Made by a program: the position numbers and the translations under genes
Part shown: positions 1 through 7,121 of the stretch, one piece after another
Layout: the number at the start of each line of letters is the position of its first letter
Numbering within the stretch: the stretch's first letter is position 1
The notes under the pieces: model-generated
Databases searched by the model: none
Seen by the model: only the letters and a program-made list of their open reading frames with translations
What the model was told of the DNA's origin: nothing
Assembly: GCA_049680365.1 (NCBI GenBank)
Contig: JBAUHQ010000222.1
Span: 1 to 18,728 of the forward strand
DNA: 18,728 nucleotides
Source: K23-9 sp049680365
GTDB taxonomy: Bacteria; Planctomycetota; Planctomycetia; Pirellulales; Pirellulaceae
Direction: 5' to 3'

Positions 1-40
1 CCCACGTGGCAAGATCGCTGTGATTCGCCACAATGGAAGG

Positions 41-1135
41 ATGACTTCATCGACCATCAATCAAACGACGACTGCCCGCCCCAGCAAAGCGGTGTCTGAT
101 TCTCATCGCTCGGCAAATGACACCGATCACGCGCAGGCCAGATCAAGTGGCGGCAAGTGGATTTATCTGGTGGCGTTTGCTTTGATCGCTGGGCTAATCG
201 TCTTAGCTGTCACGGGCGGGCTGTTTCATCGCGGGCCCACTGGAAACGTCAGTCCGACGCTTTCGGCCATTCCGGCTCAGTACGATTCGCAACGCTCGTT
301 TTCGTACTTGAAACAACTGTGCGACATCGGCCCGCGTCCTTCGGCGTCACCGGGCATGAAGCAACAACAAGACCTAGTCGCGAAACACTTTCGTGACAAA
401 GGAGCTGACGTCACCTTTCAAACCTTTGAAATCCGTCATCCTGAAGACGGCTCCAACGTCCCGATGGCGAACTTGATTGGAACCTGGAACGCAGACGCTC
501 CCAAGCGTTTCTTGATCTGTGCCCACTACGATACGCGGCCCTTCCCGGATCAAGACCGCCGCAACCCCAAGGGAATATTCGTTGGTGCCAACGACGGAGC
601 CAGCGGCACGGCGGGCCTGATGGAACTTGCCAATCAGATGAAGGACTTGCCTGCTAACGTGGGTGTCGATTTGGTGGCGTTCGACGGCGAAGAGTTCATC
701 TTTCAACAAGGCCGCGACAAGTACTTCCTGGGCTCGAATTTCTTTGCCGAAAAATACAAAGCCACGCCGCCCGCAGTTCCCTATCAAGCCGGTGTCTTGC
801 TGGACATGATTGGCGACCGCGAATTAAAAATCTATTACGAAGTCAACAGTTTGCGTTACGCTCCCAAAGTGGCACGTGATATTTGGAGTGTCGCCCGGCG
901 TTTGAGAGTTCGTGCGTTTGTGCCAAAACAACGTCATGAAATTCAAGATGACCATCTGCCGCTCAACCAAATTGCCCAAATTCCGACCGTCGACCTAATC
1001 GATTTCGACTATCCACGTGAAGGATTTGGCGCTCCGTCCTTTTGGCATACGGAACAAGACATCCCAGCCAATTGCAGCGGCGAATCGATCGCGGCTGTCG
1101 TCTGGGTCGTTCATGAGTGGTTAAAAAAACAATGA
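41..1135 (+). CDS. Membrane-anchored M28 family zinc peptidase (glutaminyl-peptide cyclotransferase-like)
   Basis: Probable zinc-dependent aminopeptidase or glutaminyl cyclase of the M28 fold, tethered to the inner membrane with its catalytic domain outside the cytoplasm. Numbered from the ATG at 41 (364 aa): a polar N-terminal tail, one hydrophobic segment (WIYLVAFALIAGLIVLAV, about residues 40-58), then the catalytic domain. The metal-site residues of the family are visible in order: H162 in AHYDTRP, D185 in GANDGASG, E217/E218 in FDGEEF, D255 in LLDMIGD and H336 in FWHTEQD. The spacing and the FDGEEF and LLDMIGD contexts resemble QPCT-like M28 proteins more than classical aminopeptidases; this is family knowledge, and activity is not proven. 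Start: a GTG at 20 is also possible, because its GTGA would overlap a frame-3 stop at 21-23, and the frame stays open to the window edge. The next gene overlaps its stop codon. Confidence 0.85.
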   Translation: MTSSTINQTTTARPSKAVSDSHRSANDTDHAQARSSGGKWIYLVAFALIAGLIVLAVTGGLFHRGPTGNVSPTLSAIPAQYDSQRSFSYLKQLCDIGPRPSASPGMKQQQDLVAKHFRDKGADVTFQTFEIRHPEDGSNVPMANLIGTWNADAPKRFLICAHYDTRPFPDQDRRNPKGIFVGANDGASGTAGLMELANQMKDLPANVGVDLVAFDGEEFIFQQGRDKYFLGSNFFAEKYKATPPAVPYQAGVLLDMIGDRELKIYYEVNSLRYAPKVARDIWSVARRLRVRAFVPKQRHEIQDDHLPLNQIAQIPTVDLIDFDYPREGFGAPSFWHTEQDIPANCSGESIAAVVWVVHEWLKKQ

Positions 1136-1539
1136 TCCCTTACTTGGTCGCTGACGCCATGTTTGCAGGCGGATTATTGTTGTCAGCGACGCTGATCGGA
1201 TTCGCTCTATGGCTGCACTTTAACGAACGAGACGGATGGGGATTCGAGAATAACGATCCAAATTCGTCCAAGACCGATGGCAAGTATCTGGCTCTGCGTA
1301 AACGTTCACGAAACCGTGTTCATTTTTTGTTTGCGGCGAGCGGCGTTCTGATTCTGATTGCGGCATTTGCCGGTCCAGGCATCGTATTTGTCGCCGCTTG
1401 GAGTTGCGTTGCGTTCGCTTTGATGGCCATCATGGCGATCGCTGTCTTGGATGGCATTCGCACTCACGTATATCGTCGCTACGAAACACCCAAAATCCAA
1501 CGCGAGATCCAACGCGAGATTTTTGATGCCGACGACTGA
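1132..1539 (+). CDS. Small multi-pass membrane protein of unknown function
   Basis: 135-residue protein I do not recognise. It shows a first hydrophobic segment (about residues 3-27, LLLSATLIGFALWLHF), a polar, basic loop (about 28-63, ending in RKRSRNR) and two closely packed hydrophobic segments (about 65-112, including FLFAASGVLILIAAFAG and FALMAIMAIAVL), then a charged C-terminal tail with a duplicated QREI. That suggests three membrane helices. The ATG at 1132 overlaps the stop codon of the M28 peptidase as ATGA, so the two are very likely translated together. A GTG at 1117 in the same frame would add five residues and is the less likely start. A role linked to the M28 protein, such as a membrane partner, is inference from the overlap only. 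Confidence 0.7.
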   Translation: MIPYLVADAMFAGGLLLSATLIGFALWLHFNERDGWGFENNDPNSSKTDGKYLALRKRSRNRVHFLFAASGVLILIAAFAGPGIVFVAAWSCVAFALMAIMAIAVLDGIRTHVYRRYETPKIQREIQREIFDADD

Positions 1540-1576
1540 TTGCTTGCGCGTCGCTACAATTTCGCCGCTAGTCGCG

Positions 1577-1634
1577 TTGAACGCCAAGCCTATATTTTTA
1601 TTCAATTCCATTATTATTTATTCGACGACCATTC
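1577..1634 (+). promoter_or_regulatory. AT-rich leader, possible promoter of pepF
   Basis: The 95 nt between the small membrane protein and pepF turn sharply AT-rich at 1590-1621, unlike the flanking coding DNA. TTGAAC at 1577 followed after 16 nt by TATTCA at 1599 is a poor sigma-70-like match. No Shine-Dalgarno sequence precedes the ATG at 1635. Composition is the main support. Confidence 0.25.
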
Positions 1635-3437
1635 ATGACTGCTACCGCCACACTTCCCAACCGCAGTGACGTTCCCACCGATGATTGCTGGGACCTGTCT
1701 AGCTTGTACGAAAACGACGCGGCTTGGGAAAAAGACTTCCAGCATGTCGACAGTTTGATACCAACCTACGAAACCTTCCGTGGCCAGCTTGGCGAATCGG
1801 CAACCGTCTTGGCCGAAGCACTCGCGTTTGACAGTGACTTTGATCGCACTTCCGAACGACTGGGTTACTACGCGTTCTTGAAAACCACCGAAGATCAAGG
1901 CAACAGCGACTACCAAGCCACCAAGGCGCGTTTCCAAAATTTGGCCGTCCGCGCCAGCCAAGCATCCAGCTACATGCGGCCTGAATTGTTGGCCATCGAA
2001 GAATCCAAAATGTCGGGTTTGATCACCGACCCGGCGCTGTCGCGTTTTCGATTGCAATTGGAACGTTTGTTGAAATACCGCCCTCATACGTTGACCGACA
2101 ACGAAGAACGTCTGCTAGCCATGCAAGGCGAAATGGCTGGCGCTGCTGGCAATGCGTTTCGCCAACTCAACGACGCCGACTTGCGATTCGGCGAACTGAA
2201 GGACCACGAAGGCAACAAGATTGAACTCTCACACGCTACGTTCAGCCAATTTTTGATCTGCCCCGATCGCGAGATTCGACGCAAGGCGTTTGAGCAATAC
2301 TACGAACAATTTTCGAACCACGAAAACACGCTCGCCGCCACGCTCGCCGGTAGCGTTCAACGCGACGTCTACTACGCCAAAGCACGCAACTACGAAAGCA
2401 GTCTGCAGTCGGCGCTTTTTCCCGACAACGTGCCTGTTGACGTCTACGACAACTTGATCAGCGCGGTGCGTGAATCGTTACCCAGCGTGCACCACTATTT
2501 GGACGTACGTCGTCGCAAAATGAATTTGCCGGACATCCATCAGTACGACACGTATGTGCCGATCCTTAGCAACATCGAAAAACATCATACCTGGGAGCAA
2601 GCCAGCGAAGTCGTTCTGCAATCGCTCGCACCGTTGGGCAGCGAGTACACCAGCGTGCTGGCAGAAGGGCTAAGCGGTCGTTGGTGCGATCGGTACCCAA
2701 ATCGCGGCAAACAAAGTGGCGCGTTTAGTTGCGGTTCGTTCGATGGCGATCCGTTCATCTTGATGAATTTCAAGGAACAAGTTCTCAACGATGTGTTCAC
2801 GCTGACCCACGAAGCGGGCCACTCGATGCACAGTTGGTATTCGTCACGAAGCCAACCGTACGAGTACTACAACTACACGATTTTTGTCGCCGAAGTCGCC
2901 AGTACGTTTAACGAACAATTGTTAACCGAACATTTACTCAAGAACGCGGCGGACGACCAAGAACGCGCGTATTTGATCAACAACGAACTGGACAGCATTC
3001 GTGCCACGGTCGTGCGTCAAACGATGTTTGCCGAATTTGAAAAGAAGACGCACGAGATGGCCGAAGCCGGCGAGCCATTGACCGTCAAGACGTTCCGAGC
3101 GGTGTACCGCGAATTATTAGATGCGTATTTCGGTCCCGAGTTTGTGGTTGATGAAGTGTTGGAACTGGAGTGTTTCCGAATCCCGCATTTTTACCGTGCG
3201 TTCTACGTTTACAAGTACGCCACCGGACTGAGCGCCGCAGTGGCACTTTCGCGTCGCGTGCTCGAAGGCGGCCAAGCGGAACTGGACGACTACTTGAAAT
3301 TTCTTTCGGGCGGCTGCAGCAAAGACCCGTTGGACTTGCTGCGAGATGCTGGCGTGGACATGCTGAGCCCTGAACCGGTCAAGACCACGTTGAAGCGATT
3401 TGCAACACTGACTGAAGAGTTGGATCAGTTGCTGTGA
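1635..3437 (+). CDS. pepF: Oligoendopeptidase F (M3 family metallopeptidase)
   Basis: Cytoplasmic zinc endopeptidase that cleaves short peptides, usually acting late in protein turnover or peptide use. At 600 residues it has the normal length of the family, with no signal peptide. The zinc site is intact: H392-E393-A-G-H396 in THEAGHSMHSW, and the third ligand E420 in FVAEVAST, 28 residues after the first histidine as expected for M3 enzymes. The N-terminal part (about residues 20-190) is the helical lobe of PepF proteins and the M3 catalytic domain covers roughly 205-590. Family-typical stretches include YTIFVAEVASTFNEQLL and FYVYKYATGLSAAVALS near the C-terminus. The start is an ATG without a visible ribosome-binding site. 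The stop overlaps the next start as GTGA, so it is co-translated with a DNA glycosylase that has no obvious functional link. Confidence 0.95.
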   Translation: MTATATLPNRSDVPTDDCWDLSSLYENDAAWEKDFQHVDSLIPTYETFRGQLGESATVLAEALAFDSDFDRTSERLGYYAFLKTTEDQGNSDYQATKARFQNLAVRASQASSYMRPELLAIEESKMSGLITDPALSRFRLQLERLLKYRPHTLTDNEERLLAMQGEMAGAAGNAFRQLNDADLRFGELKDHEGNKIELSHATFSQFLICPDREIRRKAFEQYYEQFSNHENTLAATLAGSVQRDVYYAKARNYESSLQSALFPDNVPVDVYDNLISAVRESLPSVHHYLDVRRRKMNLPDIHQYDTYVPILSNIEKHHTWEQASEVVLQSLAPLGSEYTSVLAEGLSGRWCDRYPNRGKQSGAFSCGSFDGDPFILMNFKEQVLNDVFTLTHEAGHSMHSWYSSRSQPYEYYNYTIFVAEVASTFNEQLLTEHLLKNAADDQERAYLINNELDSIRATVVRQTMFAEFEKKTHEMAEAGEPLTVKTFRAVYRELLDAYFGPEFVVDEVLELECFRIPHFYRAFYVYKYATGLSAAVALSRRVLEGGQAELDDYLKFLSGGCSKDPLDLLRDAGVDMLSPEPVKTTLKRFATLTEELDQLL

Positions 3438-4072
3438 GCCGTCGGGCAACACTTGAGCCGCTCGATAAAACATCCCTACATCGCGCGGCCAAGCAGCTCG
3501 CCAAAATCGATCCGGTTTTGGCCCAGGTCTACGATGAACTTGGCCCACCGCCGCTTTGGAAGCGTCCCGCCACGTTCGCAACCTTCGTGCGGATTATTTT
3601 GGAACAGCAAGTTTCGCTTGCGTCAGCAAAAAGTACGTTCGACAAGCTGCGTGCTTCTTGTGAAGGATCCGTTACCGCCGCGAACGTGTCCAAGCTAGGT
3701 AACGATAGTTTGCGAGAGATCGGATTCAGTCGCCAAAAGGCACGTTACACACTGGCACTAGCCGAAGACGTTCGCACCCGGCGTTTTCAAATCGGATCGC
3801 TACGCCACAAAAGCGACGACGACGCTCGTTGTTTGATCACATCACGACTGGGCTTAGGCGATTGGTCGGCCGATGTGTTCTTACTGATGGCGCTGATGCG
3901 ACAAGACCTATTTCCCGTTGGCGATCTTGCGTTGATCAAAGGCATGACAAGCTTGGATGGCGGTGACTACAGCACATCGGAACTGGCACTTGTCCGCGCC
4001 GAATCGTGGCGACCGCTCCGCAGCGTTGCCTCCCGAATGATCTGGCAGTGGTATTTGCGGCCAAAGAAGTGA
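3434..4072 (+). CDS. HhH-GPD DNA glycosylase (DNA-3-methyladenine glycosylase II / AlkA-type)
   Basis: Base-excision repair enzyme that probably removes alkylated bases from DNA. The 212 residues contain the HhH-GPD core: an early helical segment FVRIILEQQVSLASA (51-65) typical of AlkA/MPG II relatives, the helix-hairpin-helix around residues 137-150 (RLGLGDWSADVFL), and the likely catalytic aspartate D164 in LFPVGDLALIKG. The C-terminal RAESWRPLRSVASRMIWQWY matches the closing segment of the family, where W-R-P-x-R-S is well conserved. No iron-sulfur cysteine cluster is present, which argues against Nth/MutY types. It lacks the N-terminal domain of E. coli AlkA and so is the short bacterial form. 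The start is GTG, overlapping the pepF stop by four bases. Confidence 0.88.
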   Translation: MSRRATLEPLDKTSLHRAAKQLAKIDPVLAQVYDELGPPPLWKRPATFATFVRIILEQQVSLASAKSTFDKLRASCEGSVTAANVSKLGNDSLREIGFSRQKARYTLALAEDVRTRRFQIGSLRHKSDDDARCLITSRLGLGDWSADVFLLMALMRQDLFPVGDLALIKGMTSLDGGDYSTSELALVRAESWRPLRSVASRMIWQWYLRPKK

Positions 4073-4150
4073 TGTCGTTCTAAAAAATCACATGCTTCGT
4101 CAAGTCTTGCTCGCAGGACACTGTGCTTTTTGTTAGCAGATTCGAGTAAT

Positions 4151-7105
4151 ATGAGCGAATTCCTTGCTCGTCAGAATTCTCGTTCTTTGGCAGTATCTAT
4201 CGTGCGGCATACCAACCTTTATCTGCTGTTACTGTTCGCTTCCCTGAACCTCACTTCGGGCGACGTGTACGCCGACGAACCGTTGCGCTGGCAAACATCA
4301 CGCATCAAAGGCACGCCAGATCCGCCGTTACCGTATCGGTTGGAACGAATTTTTGCCGATCTTGAATTGAAAGAGCCGACCGAAATGGTCCGCTTACCCG
4401 GTACAGATCGCTGGGTTGTTGTACAGCTCAATGGAACAATTATTACGTTCGACAAATCCGATCCCGCCAATCTACACACTGCGATCACGGTCAAAGATAT
4501 CGCAGCAAAACAGTTTCGCGCCTACGGCATCACGTTCGATCCAAACTTTCCGCATACGCCCGAATGCTACATCGCGTACACAGCCGCTCCCAAAGATTTG
4601 CAAGGCACGCGGCTATCACGCTTTACCGTCACCGATACGGATCTGCTGACGATCGATGGCAAAAGCGAAACCGTGCTGGCAGGCTGGAATAGCGAAGGAC
4701 ACAGTGGCGGCAGTCTCCATTTCGGTGTGGACGGTTACCTGTACGTCTCCGTTGGCGATGGCCAGAACCCAAACCCGCCCGACAAGCGGGACACTGGACA
4801 AGACCTGTCGGACTTGGAGGCATCCGTGTTGCGGATCGATGTACGCAATCGCATGGGCGATCAGCCTTATCGAATTCCCGACGACAACCCATTCGTTGGA
4901 ATGCCAAACGTTCGCGGCGAAATCTGGGCGTTTGGTTTTCGCAACCCATGGAAAATGTGTTTCAACCCCAAAGACAACTCGCTGTGGACAGGCGATGTGG
5001 GTTGGGAAATGCGAGAGATGGTCTACAAAATCGATCGCGGCGGCAACTATGGCTGGAGCCACACCGAAGGCAGCCAAATTGTCAAGCGCGACGGTCATCG
5101 CAGCCAAGTTCCGATCACGCCTCCAGTTGTTGAACACGATCACACCGAAGCCCGGTCTATCACTGGCGGCTACTTTTGGCAAAGCGATCGCATCGAACAA
5201 CTCAAAGACGCCTATCTCTACGGCGACTGGATGACAGGAAAAATCTGGGCATTGAAATATGTCGACAACAAACTCACTTGGCACGAAGAAATTGCCGACA
5301 GCACGCTGCGAATCATCTGCTTTGCAATCGATGATGATGGCGAAATCCTGACAGTAGGTTACGACGGCACAATCCATCGGCTGATTGCGAATCCTGACAA
5401 CTCAGCTAGCGCGGATTTTCCACGTCGGCTGAGCGAGACTGGGTTGTTCGCATTGACCGAGAATCAAACGCCTGCTCCTGGTGTGATTCCTTATTCGATC
5501 AACGCTCATCACTGGTCCGACCACACGACATCACAGCAATGGATCGGATTGGTCAGCGACGAAAAGATCTCGGTGTTTCCCAAGAGCGACTGGCAAACCG
5601 GACAAGTCGCTGGTTTCTTGTCGTTTCCCCACGACACTGTCTTGGCCAAAACAGTGACCTACCAATCCGACGCGAACGATCCTGCATCGCAGCGACACTT
5701 GGAAACACAAATCCTGCATCGCAATCACGACGACTGGAATGCGTACAACTACGTTTGGAACGACGATCAAACCGACGCTGTGCTGCAAGACAATGTAGCC
5801 GTCACCCAAGAACTGTCGATTCGGGATCCATCACAACCTGATGGTCTGCGAAAGCAGACCTGGCTGCACGCCAGTCGCGACCAATGTTCGCTCTGCCACA
5901 TCTGGAGCGCCAGCACTGTCCATGGATTCAAGCTGGATCAAATCAACCGAATTCACGCTGACGAATCCGAAAACCAAATCGACAAGCTGAAACGACTTGG
6001 TTTGTTCGACGAACTGCCAGCGGAGATTGATACCTACGCCGATCCGCATGACGAACAGGCATCGATCGCCGACCGAGCACGCAGTTACTTGGATTTGAAC
6101 TGCGCTCACTGCCATCGACGCGGTGGTGGTGGCACAGCACCGTTTGAACTGGTCAGTCGCGTTGACGTTAGCGAACTGAACTTGATCGATGCCATGCCGA
6201 CACAAGGCGCATTTAACATTCCTGACGCACGTGTCGTCGCATCGGGCGATCCGTCACGCAGCGTGCTGTTGTACCGCATGGCCAAAGCCGGTCGCGGCCA
6301 CATGCCGCAGTTCGGACCCACGCTCGTTGACGACGAAGGAATCAGAATCGTCCACGACTGGATCGCGTCGCTGGGGTCAAAAGCAAAGAATCATTCCTAT
6401 GCAAGCTCGATTAAACAACTTCAAGCGGCCAATGCGACTAACGACGCGACAGCTATCATCGACGAACTGTTGCAAGCTATTCCATCGGCGCTCGCCCTTT
6501 CGGTTGCCTGTGCCAGCGAAGAAATGTCGACGGTAACGCGAGATCAAATTGCGATCCAAGCGGCCAAACACGGACAGCCGGAAATCCGTGATCTGTTCGA
6601 GCGATTCTTGCCCGAGCATCTGCGTGTCATTCGTCTAGGCACCGACGTGGACATTAATGCTCTGCTTGCGATGCAAGGCGATGCCCAGCGTGGCCGCGAG
6701 CTCTACGTCAACGGTTCAGGCGTCACTTGCAAACAGTGTCACCGCATCGGAGACACTGGCCCCCAGGTCGGTCCCGACTTGAAAAGCATCGGAGCAACTC
6801 GCAAGCCGGAGGAGATTCTGCAAAGCATCTTAGACCCTTCGGCCAAGATCGAAGAACAATACCGAGGCTACATCGCCTTGATGAGCGACGGTCAAGTCAT
6901 CACCGGATTAAAGCAAAGCGAATCCGACGAAAATGTCCACCTGGTCGACGCCCAAGGCAAAGTCCACGAGCTAGCTCAAGATGAGATCGAAGAGCTCAAG
7001 CCAATGGACAAATCTCTAATGCCCGAGCGCCTCCTAGCCGACCTCACGGCCGAGCAAGCCGCCGATCTCTTAGCATTCTTGAAGTCACAAAATCAACCAC
7101 AGTGA
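4151..7105 (+). CDS. Secreted three-heme oxidoreductase: sugar-dehydrogenase beta-propeller fused to HNE_0200/SO2930-type diheme and PVC-type cytochrome c domains
   Basis: Large periplasmic electron-transfer protein, probably oxidising a sugar or related alcohol and passing electrons to its own c-type hemes. From the ATG at 4151 (984 aa) there is an N-terminal signal segment (YLLLLFASLNL, cleavage likely near VYA-DE). Residues about 45-415 form a glucose/sorbosone-dehydrogenase-like six-blade propeller (HSGGSLHFGVDGYLYVSVGDG, AFGFRNPWK, GDVGWEMREMVYKIDRGGNY). Residues about 423-740 match the SO2930/HNE_0200 diheme family (RLSETGLF, TPAPGVIPYSIN, HWSD, YNYVWNDDQTDAVL) with heme motifs CSLCH (579-583) and CAHCH (651-655) and a later MPQFGP. 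After a helical linker, residues about 845-984 form the planctomycete/Verrucomicrobium-type heme domain with CKQCH (860-864) and the end EQAADLLAFLKS. A TTG at 4130 would add seven residues. Whether the propeller binds PQQ is not established by sequence. Confidence 0.85.
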   Translation: MSEFLARQNSRSLAVSIVRHTNLYLLLLFASLNLTSGDVYADEPLRWQTSRIKGTPDPPLPYRLERIFADLELKEPTEMVRLPGTDRWVVVQLNGTIITFDKSDPANLHTAITVKDIAAKQFRAYGITFDPNFPHTPECYIAYTAAPKDLQGTRLSRFTVTDTDLLTIDGKSETVLAGWNSEGHSGGSLHFGVDGYLYVSVGDGQNPNPPDKRDTGQDLSDLEASVLRIDVRNRMGDQPYRIPDDNPFVGMPNVRGEIWAFGFRNPWKMCFNPKDNSLWTGDVGWEMREMVYKIDRGGNYGWSHTEGSQIVKRDGHRSQVPITPPVVEHDHTEARSITGGYFWQSDRIEQLKDAYLYGDWMTGKIWALKYVDNKLTWHEEIADSTLRIICFAIDDDGEILTVGYDGTIHRLIANPDNSASADFPRRLSETGLFALTENQTPAPGVIPYSINAHHWSDHTTSQQWIGLVSDEKISVFPKSDWQTGQVAGFLSFPHDTVLAKTVTYQSDANDPASQRHLETQILHRNHDDWNAYNYVWNDDQTDAVLQDNVAVTQELSIRDPSQPDGLRKQTWLHASRDQCSLCHIWSASTVHGFKLDQINRIHADESENQIDKLKRLGLFDELPAEIDTYADPHDEQASIADRARSYLDLNCAHCHRRGGGGTAPFELVSRVDVSELNLIDAMPTQGAFNIPDARVVASGDPSRSVLLYRMAKAGRGHMPQFGPTLVDDEGIRIVHDWIASLGSKAKNHSYASSIKQLQAANATNDATAIIDELLQAIPSALALSVACASEEMSTVTRDQIAIQAAKHGQPEIRDLFERFLPEHLRVIRLGTDVDINALLAMQGDAQRGRELYVNGSGVTCKQCHRIGDTGPQVGPDLKSIGATRKPEEILQSILDPSAKIEEQYRGYIALMSDGQVITGLKQSESDENVHLVDAQGKVHELAQDEIEELKPMDKSLMPERLLADLTAEQAADLLAFLKSQNQPQ

Positions 7106-7121
7106 TTGAAACGGGTAGCTT

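Noticed and set aside
1614..2087. 157-residue minus-strand frame opposite the start of pepF
   Set aside because: It overlaps the intact pepF frame and looks like a codon-bias shadow.
4069..4091. GTGAT/ATCAC arms as a terminator after the glycosylase gene
   Set aside because: The stem is only 5 bp and no T tract follows.
4616..5377. 253-residue minus-strand open frame inside the cytochrome gene
   Set aside because: It is antisense to the clearly conserved propeller domain and has no recognisable motif.
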